From the NCBI RefSeq assembly GCF_001605895.1, contig NZ_LUAW01000001.1, forward strand, positions 155,794-216,285: a stretch of DNA of 60,492 nt, in the 5' to 3' direction. The position numbers were made by a program, and so were the translations under genes. The notes below the pieces were generated by a model that searched no databases, had not been told where the DNA came from, and saw only the letters and a list, made by a program, of their open reading frames with translations. This DNA is from Acinetobacter pragensis. GTDB taxonomy: Bacteria; Pseudomonadota; Gammaproteobacteria; Pseudomonadales; Moraxellaceae. Of this stretch, positions 37,598 through 46,556 are shown in pieces (positions within the stretch are counted from its first letter, which is position 1; each line of letters opens with the position of its first letter).

Positions 37598-38212
37598 ATG
37601 AAATACTATAGCAATAAACAATCCCGCGGAAATACGCTGCTGCCTCTATTTAAAGAATTAGGCATTGAAAATGACATTGAGATGATTGAAGTGGATTATG
37701 CCAAAATTCATGATGCCGAATATCTCAGCATCAACCCCATGGGCAAAGTGCCGTGTTTGGTCGATGGTCCGGCAGTGATTAGCGAGACCGCCGCAATTTA
37801 TGCATATTTGGCGGATAAGTATGACGAAAAAGGCCTAGCGCCTGCACTGCATGATCCGATGCGCGGTGAATATTTGAAATGGCTGTTTTTTTGCCATGGC
37901 CCAATGACGGAATATATGGATCTCAAATATCTGCAGGTGCCTGCAGATCAGATAGAACAGCGCAGGTCTGCATTGAGCATGGGCAATGAAGCGGCTGTAT
38001 TTGCATTTTTAAAGCAGGGCATGAAGCAGGCCGATCCATATTTAACCGGTGAAAAATTTACGGCGGCGGATTTATATTTGGCGTACTGGATCGCCTATGC
38101 GGTGCAATTTAAAATTTTACCGTATTTAGATGAATTTAAGCCCTATATTCAGCGTATTAAGCAGCGTGAGTCTGTACAGGACATTGAATGGCTGCAGCAG
38201 CTGGCGCCATAA
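37598..38212 (+). CDS. glutathione S-transferase family protein
   Basis: 204-residue cytosolic protein with the two-domain GST layout. The thioredoxin-like N-terminal half (about residues 1-80) has NPMGKVPCLVDG (cis-proline loop) and the glutathione-contacting ISETAAIYAYLADKY. The C-terminal helical half has YLTGEKFTAADLYLAYWIAYAV, the N-capping-box helix. The beginning MKYYSNKQSRG suggests Ser as catalytic residue, as in beta/theta-like classes. Function could be detoxification or a role in aromatic catabolism. Confidence 0.9.
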   Translation: MKYYSNKQSRGNTLLPLFKELGIENDIEMIEVDYAKIHDAEYLSINPMGKVPCLVDGPAVISETAAIYAYLADKYDEKGLAPALHDPMRGEYLKWLFFCHGPMTEYMDLKYLQVPADQIEQRRSALSMGNEAAVFAFLKQGMKQADPYLTGEKFTAADLYLAYWIAYAVQFKILPYLDEFKPYIQRIKQRESVQDIEWLQQLAP

Positions 38213-38314
38213 AAATAACTGAGCGAAAGACTGTCATGCGGACAGCCTGATGATAAAAAGCCAGAACGGACGGAGCGGCAGCAAATCCGGTTTGAATGCC
38301 TGAAATTTTAGCAT

Positions 38315-38341
38315 AAAAAAGACCACGCATAATGCGTGGTC
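38315..38341 (-). terminator. terminator of the hydroxylase gene
   Basis: GACCACGCA-TAA-TGCGTGGTC perfect nine-base stem at 38321-38341; on the minus strand it runs into six T. It lies 45 bases past the stop of the leftward hydroxylase gene. Confidence 0.92.
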
Positions 38342-38385
38342 AGGCCTCTGAATATTTCAGAAATTCTAATTATTCTTTGACTGCA

Positions 38386-39993
38386 TTATTTTGCATGCAG
38401 TTTAGCGAACAGCTGCTGGCTCACTTGATCCAGTGTTTGCGGAATAGCCAAGGCTGCCACAAAACGGTCAGGACGCAGCACCACGACAGATTCAGACGTT
38501 TTACCGAACCAAGTGCGGATGTCCGTGCCGATATCGCCAATGGTGATGACACCTTCAGGCTGTTTGCGGGCTTCATTTTTAAACTGCACTGCAGGAATGA
38601 CCTGAATGAATTTCACGCCTAATTTTTGCCATTGCTGAATAGATGCATCGCTTAGGCCCCATTGCGGGTCTACGCCCCATGCAATTAAAGCAAAGTCATT
38701 GCCAATCACTTCATCCAGAAGCACAGTTTCACCTGTCGCTAATTTCACTTCCGGCTGAATAAACATTTTACCGACTGGTGAATCTTTGGCGCCATTGGTC
38801 ACTAACGCGCCGTCATGGTATTTCGGCATTGGCTTAAAGCGCATTTCCAGCAGGTACTGTTTAATCGGCTTAATGTAGTTCAATGCATAGGCAATGCCGT
38901 CACGCACAAAACCTTGCCATTTCTTTGGTGGCGCCAGCACATGGCCTGCCATCACAGATAAGTCAATCATGGCTTTGGCATGGTCTTTACGTTCTACTTG
39001 GTAAGAGTCCAGCAATTCAGGTCCAGCTTTACCCTGTACGACGAGCGCCACTTTCCATGCCAAGTTAAAGGCATCGCGCATACCGCTGTTGTAGCCTTGA
39101 CCTTGCCATACCGGCATGATGTGGGCCGCATCGCCTGCAAGCAGGATGCGGTCAACGCGGAATTTGTCGGCAATACGCGCGTTGTGGGTATATACACGCT
39201 GGCGGATCACCTCAATGCCGTCAGTAGTCGGCATGACTTTAGACAATAATTTTGCGATATTTTCAGGCTTGCTTAATTCTTCTTGAGTTTCGCCTGGCAT
39301 CACCATAAATTCGAAGCGGCGGATGCCGTGAGGCAATGCAGCCGAAACATATGGGCGCACTGGGTCGCAGCATAGGTAGATATGCGGTGTAGCGAGCGGA
39401 TCATTGTCGATATCAATTACGATCCATTGATTCGGCGCTGTTTCACCATCAAATGCAATGTTCAATGTACGGCGTACTACAGAGTTTCCGCCATCGCAGG
39501 CAATCAGGTACTGTGCATGCACAGTTTCTTTTTCACCGGCTTTATTGGTAATGCTGAGTGTTACGCCAGAATCATCCTGATGGAATTCTGTCAATTGGCG
39601 TGAAAACAGCACTTCTGTTTTTTTGTATTGTTTTAAGCCTTGCAGCAGAACATTGTCGACTTGAGGCTGAATAAACGCATTACGGCGTGAAAAACCGAAT
39701 TCGCGGGTCAGCGGCTGGATGTCTGCAAAGCATCGGCCTTTAGGTGTTAAAAAACGCATAGCGTGATTTGGCGTGGTATGCGGTAAAACCTGATCCACCA
39801 AGCCTAGCGACTGGATGGTACGCAGTGATTCATCATCAATACCGATTGCACGCGGGTAATCAATCAAACTGTCCAGCTGTTCAATGACAGTCACCTGAAC
39901 GCCTTGCTTGCTTAAGTAGTTGGCAATGGTTAAGCCCACAGGGCCGGCACCTAGAATCGCCACTTCAGCTGTAAAATTTGCTTTATTGCTCAT
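38386..39993 (-). CDS. FAD-dependent aromatic-ring hydroxylase, MhpA-like
   Basis: Flavin monooxygenase of about 535 residues resembling 3-(3-hydroxyphenyl)propionate hydroxylase MhpA, which hydroxylates phenolic propionates using NADH and O2. The Rossmann dinucleotide motif [17 protein letters not shown] is at the N-terminus. The central fingerprint is [14 protein letters not shown], and the FAD-ribityl motif is [30 protein letters not shown]. The start at 39993 (MSNKANF) is preferred over 39999. No mhpB-F or other meta-cleavage genes are nearby, so the substrate is uncertain; pentachlorophenol- or resorcinol-type hydroxylases are alternatives. Confidence 0.82.
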   Translation of the reverse strand: MSNKANFTAEVAILGAGPVGLTIANYLSKQGVQVTVIEQLDSLIDYPRAIGIDDESLRTIQSLGLVDQVLPHTTPNHAMRFLTPKGRCFADIQPLTREFGFSRRNAFIQPQVDNVLLQGLKQYKKTEVLFSRQLTEFHQDDSGVTLSITNKAGEKETVHAQYLIACDGGNSVVRRTLNIAFDGETAPNQWIVIDIDNDPLATPHIYLCCDPVRPYVSAALPHGIRRFEFMVMPGETQEELSKPENIAKLLSKVMPTTDGIEVIRQRVYTHNARIADKFRVDRILLAGDAAHIMPVWQGQGYNSGMRDAFNLAWKVALVVQGKAGPELLDSYQVERKDHAKAMIDLSVMAGHVLAPPKKWQGFVRDGIAYALNYIKPIKQYLLEMRFKPMPKYHDGALVTNGAKDSPVGKMFIQPEVKLATGETVLLDEVIGNDFALIAWGVDPQWGLSDASIQQWQKLGVKFIQVIPAVQFKNEARKQPEGVITIGDIGTDIRTWFGKTSESVVVLRPDRFVAALAIPQTLDQVSQQLFAKLHAK

Positions 39994-40209
39994 GTGCAAA
40001 CATCCAATTATTTCGCATTTGGCTTATTAACGGTGAATAAGCGTCCTGCAGCAAGCTATGCATAAGTAGGTGAAATAGATGGATGCTATGCTGAAATGTT
40101 GGAATTGTTTTTTTAAGGTTATGAAATATATTGTTTTAATTTTTATTTGTTCATAGCCTTAGATGATTTATCTATCATTTTTAACTATTAATAAACACCA
40201 ATACACATG

Positions 40210-40244
40210 AAAAAACCGGATAACGCTTGGCATTATCCAGTTTG
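40210..40244 (-). terminator. terminator of the small Ala/Gln-rich exported protein gene
   Basis: Minus-strand reading gives AAACTGGATAA, a nine-base loop, TTATCCGGTTT and then T-run. One mismatch in the stem. It lies about 105 bases beyond the stop at 40351. Confidence 0.75.
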
Positions 40245-40350
40245 TCTTCGTTCGCAAATCAGGCTAAACGTTATGAAGGGGTCCACAACTGAGCAGTTTT
40301 AGCCTGTAATTAAACAGCAATCAGTACGGTTTAATCGTATGCTGAACCTG

Positions 40351-40572
40351 TTACTGAGCAGGCTGAGCGGGAGCTGCAGTTTCAGCTTGCGCTTCAGATG
40401 CAGGCTGCGCTGCAGTAGAGCCCGCGGCAGCTTCTTCAGCACCGGCTGCTGGCTGTTCTTGTGTGCTTACAACAACTTTTTCTTCTTGAGCTGGCTGAGC
40501 GTCTTTAGCGGCAAAAGTTGTAGCCGCTGCAGCAGCTAAAGTTGAAGCGAGTAAAATTTGAGATAATTTCAT
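40351..40572 (-). CDS. small exported Ala/Gln/Glu-rich protein
   Basis: 73 residues, not a family I recognise. A clear signal peptide MKLSQILLASTLAAAAATTFA is followed by a low-complexity acidic tail made almost only of Ala, Gln, Glu, Pro, Thr and Ser, ending AAPAQPAQ. There are no hydrophobic or cysteine residues after the signal, so the mature peptide (about 52 residues) is probably unfolded in the periplasm or outside. Similar small Ala-rich secreted ORFs occur in Acinetobacter. It has its own terminator. Confidence 0.7.
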   Translation of the reverse strand: MKLSQILLASTLAAAAATTFAAKDAQPAQEEKVVVSTQEQPAAGAEEAAAGSTAAQPASEAQAETAAPAQPAQ

Positions 40573-40897
40573 GTTGGCATCCTTAATTGTGTATTTTAGT
40601 TCATGAATTCAAATTGAGCATCACCCTCAATCTGAACAGTTGTCCATGCTAAGAGCCGAAACCGCTGCAAGCAATGTTTGCAGCAAAAGACTGCTATATG
40701 GGTTACAAAAACACTATAAAATTTAGTAATTTGTTGATTTGTGTGAAATAAAAAATTAAATAAGGGCTTAAAATGTATGTAAATATTTCAACAGTACCAA
40801 TTTGAAGTCGGCGCTGTAACACTCCAGTTACAAATCAAGTGAGAACTGACTGAATCCAGCATTAAATGTGGAAATCAAATGTAAAATTTCATTACAG

Positions 40898-40937
40898 ATT
40901 GACCTGAATGTGAATTGATTATGTCATTTAGGTCAAT
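40898..40937. repeat. interrupted inverted repeat ATTGACCTGAATG/CATTTAGGTCAAT
   Basis: Two 13-base arms (40898-40910, 40925-40937) differ at one position and enclose a 14-base spacer. As RNA it would fold to a long stem-loop; as DNA it could be an operator. No T-run follows, so it is not a terminator. Confidence 0.55.
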
Positions 40938-41199
40938 AAGCCATATATTTTGAATTGGTTTTTGCTTTCGATATTCAAGATTAAAATCAATTGCTGAGGC
41001 AGGAGCTATGCTCAAACTGCGTAGCCCAGCGGGCTGAATTCATTCAATCCTGTCATGTGCATGCACGGCAATTGAAGCGCTAGCAGCTGCCATGCACGTT
41101 AACGTGATGCTGTGCTGTTCTTTTACGTTAAATATTCTTCCTGTGTGAAATGGTCAAATCAATGGCTTGTGAATAAAACCCTGCCGTCATGCTGGACAG

Positions 41200-41211
41200 G
41201 CAAGCGCTTGC
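41200..41211. promoter_or_regulatory. 12-bp perfect palindrome upstream of the COG0523 GTPase
   Basis: GCAAGCGCTTGC is self-complementary, 60 bases before the TTG start. It could be a repressor site. It does not look like the usual Zur operator. Confidence 0.35.
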
Positions 41212-41270
41212 AAGAACAGGCGCATCCCGTTATAAAATGCTGAATTAAACGGCCGCACGCAGGTATCCTT

Positions 41271-42278
41271 TTGAAGCTCGTTACATCATCGCAAGCCATT
41301 CCCGTTCATATCATTTCCGGATTCTTAGGTGCAGGAAAAACGACTGTGCTCAAGCATTTGCTCAGTCAAAAGCCTGAACATGAAGTGTGGGCCGTGCTGA
41401 TGAATGAATTTGGCCAAATTGGTGTCGATCAGCAATTGCTGCCGCAAGATCATGGCTATGCGGTCAAGGAGCTGCTGGGCGGCTGCTTATGCTGCAGCAG
41501 TCAAATGCCTATGCAAATAGCCTTGTCACGCCTGCTTTCAGAAACACAGCCAGACCGTTTGTTTATAGAGCCGACGGGGCTCGGGCATCCTGCGCAGCTG
41601 CTGGAACAGTTGACAGAACCGCATTGGCAGGCGCACTTGAATATGCGCGCACTGCTTACGGTGGTTGATGGTTCTCGGCTGCATGATACGGCTTGGAGCC
41701 AGCAAAATTTATATGCAGATCAGTTGAAGGCGGCCAAAATTGTGGCAGTGTCGCATGCCGATAAAATGAGCGCTGCAGATGAGCAGGCGCTGGCAGCATT
41801 GCAGGCCGAATATCAGCCCTATCAGCAAGTTTGGCGGAAAATCTCGATGGGTGAGTTGAAGCTTGCAGATATCGATCAGCCTTATTCCGGGACTGCGCGT
41901 AAAATTCAGCCGCTGCTGCGGGTACAACAGCAGCTGAGTCAAGGCGAGGCGCCGCCGGAAATCAAGCAGCTGCCGTATCATTATGTGGAAACAGCACAAG
42001 GCTACAGTGTCGCGGGCTGGAAAATGCCGAAGCGCTGGGTCTTTGATTTCTATGATTTACTGGATTTGTTATGCGAGCAAAAAAACTGGCTGCGTATCAA
42101 AGGGATTTTTCAAACCAATGCCGGCTGGAAAAGCTTTAATTTTAATCCTGAACAATTTAACTACCAGTCATCAGCAGAAAATATTGATAACCGCTTAGAA
42201 ATTATTTATCAGCAAGAGCATGAGTGGCTGCAATTTGAAACCCTGCTGATGAATTGCCGCACCGATGACGGGAAATAG
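41271..42278 (+). CDS. COG0523/CobW-family P-loop GTPase (putative metal chaperone)
   Basis: 335 residues, starting at TTG 41271. Walker A (GFLGAGKTTVLKHLL) is near residue 20. The metal-binding signature GGCLCC is near residue 75, and a Walker-B-like IEPTGLGHP is near residue 105. The C-terminal CobW domain ends with WLQFETLLMNC. The guanine-specificity motif, normally N/TKxD, reads SHAD (in VAVSHADKM) and is thus altered. COG0523 proteins deliver zinc, cobalt or other metals; A. baumannii ZigA is a Zn-linked member. No zinc-uptake neighbour or clear Zur box is seen, so metal specificity is open. Confidence 0.88.
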   Translation: MKLVTSSQAIPVHIISGFLGAGKTTVLKHLLSQKPEHEVWAVLMNEFGQIGVDQQLLPQDHGYAVKELLGGCLCCSSQMPMQIALSRLLSETQPDRLFIEPTGLGHPAQLLEQLTEPHWQAHLNMRALLTVVDGSRLHDTAWSQQNLYADQLKAAKIVAVSHADKMSAADEQALAALQAEYQPYQQVWRKISMGELKLADIDQPYSGTARKIQPLLRVQQQLSQGEAPPEIKQLPYHYVETAQGYSVAGWKMPKRWVFDFYDLLDLLCEQKNWLRIKGIFQTNAGWKSFNFNPEQFNYQSSAENIDNRLEIIYQQEHEWLQFETLLMNCRTDDGK

Positions 42279-42344
42279 CCGTATCTTTTCTGCAAATCAG
42301 TGATTAAATCTTATATGCTAGGCGCCAAATTTGAGGACTTGATC

Positions 42345-42875
42345 ATGGCGCTGAAAGCTACAATTTATAAAGCAGACTTGAATATTGCCAATATGGACGT
42401 GCACCAATATGGCGATTACCAGCTGACAATGGCGCTGCATCCGTCAGAAACTATTGAACGCCTGATGGTGCGCATTTTGGCTTATGCCCGTTATGCAGAT
42501 GAAGCATTGGAATTTACCAAGGATTTGTTTGAAACCGATGAGCCGGCGCTGTGGGAAAAAGATTTAACCGGACAGCTGGTGAAATGGATTGAAGTCGGCA
42601 GCCCGGATGAAGACAAAGTCAAGAAAGCCTGCGCGCGCTGCAGCAAAGTTGCCATTGTGACCTACGGCACCGCCGTCGATGAATGGTATAAGCGCAACAG
42701 CAAGCTGAAAACGTTAAAAAATCTTGAAGTGTGGAGATTGTCTTTAGCAACAACGGAAGCCATTCAAGCCCTATGCGAACGCACCATGCAGCTGCAGCTG
42801 AACATTATGGACGATGAATGGACCTTAATTGGCGATCAGGCGCAGGCGCTGGTTGAGTGGGAACAGCTGCAATAA
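42345..42875 (+). CDS. yaeQ: YaeQ family protein
   Basis: 176-residue protein of the YaeQ family, whose fold resembles PD-(D/E)XK nucleases, although a nuclease activity is not established. Conserved elements are MALKATIYKADLNIANMDVHQY at the start, LTMALHPSETIERLMVRILAYA, and the ADEALEFTKDLFETDEPALW and IEVGSPDEDKVKKACARC stretches. I chose the ATG at 42345 because the family starts there and GAGG lies upstream. The upstream in-frame start at 42300 adds 15 unlike residues. Confidence 0.93.
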   Translation: MALKATIYKADLNIANMDVHQYGDYQLTMALHPSETIERLMVRILAYARYADEALEFTKDLFETDEPALWEKDLTGQLVKWIEVGSPDEDKVKKACARCSKVAIVTYGTAVDEWYKRNSKLKTLKNLEVWRLSLATTEAIQALCERTMQLQLNIMDDEWTLIGDQAQALVEWEQLQ

Positions 42876-42981
42876 ATAAGTATTTTCTTTCAATTAATTG
42901 AATGAAAGATGTGAGCAGGGCTTGCATCTTTCCTGCAAAATTTCGTATACCTGAATCAGGATATAACAATAAAGGTTCAGT

Positions 42982-43614
42982 ATGTATGCAGATTATGCTG
43001 ACTTAATTCATTTGCTGATTGCTTTAGGGATTGGGGCAGTCATTGGCGCAGAGCGGGAGTACCGCAGCAAATCGGCAGGTCTGCGCACCATGATTATGGT
43101 CAGCCTCAGCTCATGTTTATTTACGATTCTGTCTTTGAAAATCGGCGTGGAAAATCCAGACCGGCTGGCCGCAAATATCCTCACGGGCTTGGGCTTTTTA
43201 GGCGCCGGGGTTATTTTTAAAGATGAAAACCGCATTTCCGGCATTACGACCGCAACAACAATTTGGATGACCGCAGCGATCGGCATGGCTGTCGGCGCTG
43301 GATATGTCGTGCTGAGCCTGTTTTCCGCCTTTATTGTTTTGATTGTGCTGGTGATGCTGATCTATGTGCAGGAGCGCATTGAAAATCTGCATCAGGCGCG
43401 GACTTACCGCATTGTCTGCACCTATAGACAGGAAACGCTGGATAAGTACGAAGAATTATTTAAAGCGTTTGATATGCAGGTCATCCGCAATACTCAGCAC
43501 AAAACTGAACAGAAGATTACAGGGCGCTGGGTGCTGATCGGCACAGCTGAAAATCACCGTAAGCTGACTGAATACTTATTGGATGATGTCAGCATCATGG
43601 AGCTCAGTTTTTAA
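42982..43614 (+). CDS. MgtC/SapB-family membrane protein
   Basis: 210 residues. Four to five membrane helices lie in the first 135 residues with the MgtC fingerprint: IGAVIGAEREYRSKSAGLRTMIMVSLSSCLF, then NILTGLGFLGAGVIFK and ISGITTATTIWMTAAIGMAVGAG. A soluble C-terminal domain (about 140-210) resembles the ACT-like regulatory tail of the family. MgtC proteins are associated with low-magnesium growth and, in some pathogens, with control of ATP synthase. Here no magnesium-uptake gene is adjacent. Confidence 0.9.
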   Translation: MYADYADLIHLLIALGIGAVIGAEREYRSKSAGLRTMIMVSLSSCLFTILSLKIGVENPDRLAANILTGLGFLGAGVIFKDENRISGITTATTIWMTAAIGMAVGAGYVVLSLFSAFIVLIVLVMLIYVQERIENLHQARTYRIVCTYRQETLDKYEELFKAFDMQVIRNTQHKTEQKITGRWVLIGTAENHRKLTEYLLDDVSIMELSF

Positions 43615-43715
43615 TTGGACTGGGCTTTTTGGCAAATAGCAAATAAAGACGCGGATTTTCAGCCGCAGCCGTTTATAATGCAGGGTTACAGAGTTATTTA
43701 TAAAGGTGCACAGCA

Positions 43716-44054
43716 ATGTCAAATGAATTAGAAATTATTGAATTGAAAATCGGCGAAGGTAAAGAAGCGGTAAAAGGCGCACTAATTACGACGCACTATA
43801 CTGGCTGGCTGGAAGACGGCACCAAATTTGATTCATCGGTTGACCGCGGCAGTTATTTTGAAACAGTCATTGGCACAGGCCGCGTGATTAAAGGCTGGGA
43901 TCAGGGCATTATGGGCATGAAAGTAGGCGGTAAGCGTAAACTGATCGTGCCGTCACATTTGGCTTATGGCTCGCGCAAGATGGGCAATATTATTCCAGCC
44001 AACTCAAATTTAATTTTTGAAATTGAATTGTTCGATGTGAAAACCCGTGATTAA
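43716..44054 (+). CDS. FKBP-type peptidyl-prolyl cis-trans isomerase
   Basis: 112-residue single-domain FKBP with no signal peptide, so probably cytosolic. The domain is complete: ALITTHYTGWLEDGTKFDSSVDRG, the active-site VIKGWDQGIMGMKVGGKRKLIVPSHLAYG, and IPANSNLIFEIELFDV. It catalyses isomerisation of X-Pro bonds. AAGGTG precedes the ATG. Monocistronic by spacing. Confidence 0.95.
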   Translation: MSNELEIIELKIGEGKEAVKGALITTHYTGWLEDGTKFDSSVDRGSYFETVIGTGRVIKGWDQGIMGMKVGGKRKLIVPSHLAYGSRKMGNIIPANSNLIFEIELFDVKTRD

Positions 44055-44075
44055 TCTTTAATCTGCATCGGTTAT

Positions 44076-44097
44076 TCAACAGCAAGGATGCTGTTGA
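44076..44097. other. perfect stem-loop after the FKBP gene
   Basis: TCAACAGCA-AGGA-TGCTGTTGA, nine-base perfect stem 22 bases after the FKBP stop. It is followed by A-rich rather than T-rich sequence, so it is not a classical terminator; it may protect the 3' end of the transcript. Confidence 0.5.
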
Positions 44098-44178
44098 TCA
44101 AAAAATAAAGAAAGTATTTGGAAATCATTAAGTTTCATTTTACATTGAGTTTTAGACATATACAGGGAACGGGACGCC

Positions 44179-46038
44179 TTGCGTTATTTGCATAATGCTA
44201 TCCGTATTTTTCAGGGATTATTGCTGCTGAGCTGCATCATTCTATTGGGGCAAACGTCTGTGTTTGCGCAATATGAGTCTGCGCCGGCTTCTTTTTATGA
44301 AAAATACAGCGACAGCATTAATACCTTGTCTTTTACTGAAAATGACAGTACTCAGCTGCAAGGGCAATGGCTGTTTTATCAAAAGCATTTTTTGAAACAG
44401 CCGAGCAGCATATTGACTGGCAAGACAGTCTTTTTACCGGCTTCATTTAAAGAGCTGACAGGCAGCAATGAAAATTATGGAACTTTTGTCGGTTATTTTA
44501 AAATTCCCAAAGAATTTGTTGGGCGCCGTATCGGGATTAAAATCCCGAATCAGTACGGGGCCTATCGGGTTTATCTGAATGGCGACTTTCTGATTCGCTT
44601 GGGTGAGGTTGGTAAAAATGCTGAAAGCCAAGTCACTGAGAATGCTCCCAAAATTGCATATTTTATTGCTGAAAAAGAATATTTTACTTTAGCGATTCAA
44701 GCCTCCAGCTTTTCCTCTTTGCATGGCGGGCTGGAAAATCCAATGCGTATTGGTATTGCTAAAACCATCAACCGCCAATTCCAGCAGCTGATGATGAGTA
44801 TTGCCGTGGTGTGCGGCGGGGTACTGGGTATTGGTTTCTTTACTATTTTATTTTCGCTATTCCGCGGTTCTAAGCAGCGCAATAGCAAAAGTATTTTCGT
44901 CTTCGGCATTTTCATTATTTTTTTGGCGCTGCATAACTTTTTCTCTGCGCCGTATGCCTACACAACAGTGACAGAAATCGATTGGCTGTGGGGGACGCGT
45001 TTAGAGTATTTATTCACCTATTTAACGATCCTGTTTTTTATCAGCTATATCCATTTTCTGAATGCGCGTTACTTGCACCGCTTAAATTATCAAATTGCAA
45101 TGCTGCTGCTGGCGCTGAATATTGGGGTAACATTAATTGCGCGCCCTGAAATTTTTGAGCGGCTGGCGCTGTACTGTTCGGTGTTCAGCCTATCTGTATT
45201 GGCAAATTTTATTTATGGCTTTTATCAAACCCTGAAGTTAAAAGAGCCTTATTCTCTCTTAAATTTATGCGCCGTGATTTTTTTATGCGTAACATTTTTA
45301 AATGACTTCCTGCTGCTGCTGAACTGGGTTGATTCAGTCAATCTGTCTTTTATTTCGAGCAGTCTGTATGCATTGCTGATTATGTTCCAGCAGTCGAGGA
45401 ACTATGCTTATCAAACGTTCCATACAGAGCAGCTGAATAATAATTTGATGGAGCTGAATCGGCTGCTGGATCAGAAAGTCAAGTCCCGTACAGAACAGCT
45501 GCATGAGCTGAATGCCAAACTTGAACATCAGGTGAAGGTTGATGCGCTTACCGGCGCTTACAACCGGCGTGCGCTGAATGATGAGATTCAAGAGCGCTTT
45601 TCAGAAACCAAGCACCAGCAGCACGGCACTTTGATATTCGCTATGCTCGATGTCGACTATTTTAAAAACTATAATGACTATTATGGGCATTTGAAAGGTG
45701 ACGAAATATTAAAGCAGCTGGTTCAAATCATCGCTAAAAGTTTGCCGCCCTCGGCATTTTTGGCGCGTTATGGCGGAGAAGAATTCGCCATTGTTCTGCA
45801 GAATGTGCCGCTGCAGGTTTCAGTCGATTTGATGGATGCCGTCATGGATGCGATCCGCCAAGCGCAGCTTGAACATTGTAAGCGCGGAGATCAAAAAAAT
45901 ATTGTCACAGTCAGCATGGGAATGGCGTGTATGGACAGGAATCAGACCTATGCAGATATTCATGCTTTAATGCGCACGGCAGATGAAAAATTATATGAAG
46001 CGAAACAGTCTGGTCGTGATCAGCTTAAAGCCGCATAG
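44179..46038 (+). CDS. membrane-bound diguanylate cyclase with 7TM-DISM sensory region
   Basis: 619 residues, TTG start at 44179 with GGGAACGGGA before it. A signal segment ends near residue 30. A periplasmic DISM-type jelly-roll domain (about residues 40-185: LQGQWLFYQKHF, FLPASFKELTG) precedes seven membrane helices (about 200-400). A short coiled coil leads into the GGDEF domain, where LTGAYNRRALNDEI and GGEEF (starting at residue 532) are intact. The position of the inhibitory I-site (RxxD, before the GG(D/E)EF) reads PPSA, so product inhibition is likely absent. It should make c-di-GMP in response to a periplasmic cue. Confidence 0.92.
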   Translation: MRYLHNAIRIFQGLLLLSCIILLGQTSVFAQYESAPASFYEKYSDSINTLSFTENDSTQLQGQWLFYQKHFLKQPSSILTGKTVFLPASFKELTGSNENYGTFVGYFKIPKEFVGRRIGIKIPNQYGAYRVYLNGDFLIRLGEVGKNAESQVTENAPKIAYFIAEKEYFTLAIQASSFSSLHGGLENPMRIGIAKTINRQFQQLMMSIAVVCGGVLGIGFFTILFSLFRGSKQRNSKSIFVFGIFIIFLALHNFFSAPYAYTTVTEIDWLWGTRLEYLFTYLTILFFISYIHFLNARYLHRLNYQIAMLLLALNIGVTLIARPEIFERLALYCSVFSLSVLANFIYGFYQTLKLKEPYSLLNLCAVIFLCVTFLNDFLLLLNWVDSVNLSFISSSLYALLIMFQQSRNYAYQTFHTEQLNNNLMELNRLLDQKVKSRTEQLHELNAKLEHQVKVDALTGAYNRRALNDEIQERFSETKHQQHGTLIFAMLDVDYFKNYNDYYGHLKGDEILKQLVQIIAKSLPPSAFLARYGGEEFAIVLQNVPLQVSVDLMDAVMDAIRQAQLEHCKRGDQKNIVTVSMGMACMDRNQTYADIHALMRTADEKLYEAKQSGRDQLKAA

Positions 46039-46103
46039 GTAAAAGTGATGGGCGGTTGCAGCGGAATGGAAAGGGCACAGCAAATAGAATCGTTATTTAA
46101 GCT

Positions 46104-46556
46104 CTAAGCTAAATATTTCACTAAATTCGTGAGTGCTGGGCTGTGCTCATTTTGCATAGGATAAATACTTTCGAAACCGCATTTTTTATAAAAGGGCAGC
46201 GCTGTCTGCGTGCTGTCTAAGGTAATTTGAGAAATTTTCTTATCACGCAGGCAATCAATCATGTTCATCAGCAATGCTGTGCCAATCCCTTGCTGCTGCA
46301 TCTCTGGCCGAATATAGTTCATTAGAATTTTTCCATGATCATTCACAAGAATAAAGCCAGCAATTTGATCATGTTCTATATAGACCCAGCTGTCATTGTA
46401 CGGCAGTGAAAGCAGCAAGCTGGACTGATTTGTTTTTTCCAGCCAAATTTGAATCTCGCTTTCATTGCGCTGATGATCCTGAATACAGGAGCGTACACTT
46501 TCATGCACCACCCGAATAATCTCGGGAATATCTTCAATCCTTGATTTGCGTATCAT
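46104..46556 (-). CDS. GNAT-family N-acetyltransferase
   Basis: 150 residues from the ATG at 46556 (MIRKSRIEDIPEIIRVVHESV). The frame remains open upstream, but the family fold begins here. Acetyl-CoA binding motif A is QQQGIGTALLMNMIDCL (Q/RxxGxG/A pattern), followed by the C-terminal ALPFYKKCGFESIYP. It is similar to ElaA/PanZ-like single-domain acetyltransferases acting on small molecules. Substrate unknown. It is convergent with the diguanylate cyclase gene. Confidence 0.9.
   Translation of the reverse strand: MIRKSRIEDIPEIIRVVHESVRSCIQDHQRNESEIQIWLEKTNQSSLLLSLPYNDSWVYIEHDQIAGFILVNDHGKILMNYIRPEMQQQGIGTALLMNMIDCLRDKKISQITLDSTQTALPFYKKCGFESIYPMQNEHSPALTNLVKYLA

Larger units (their letters stand above)
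40573..41270. other. 698-base intergenic region with inverted repeats
   Basis: No ORF is credible. It holds an interrupted inverted repeat (40898-40937), an ACGTTAACGT palindrome near 41096-41105, and a perfect 12-bp palindrome at 41200-41211 before the GTPase gene. Promoters for both flanking genes must be here. Confidence 0.5.

Noticed and set aside
41150..41270. Possible Zur box upstream of the COG0523 GTPase
   Set aside because: Only a half-site-like GTTATAAAAT was seen; it lacks the second half of the Zur palindrome.
42904..42932. GAAAGATG/CATCTTTC inverted repeat after yaeQ
   Set aside because: The stem is reasonable, but there is no T-tract and no other sign of function.
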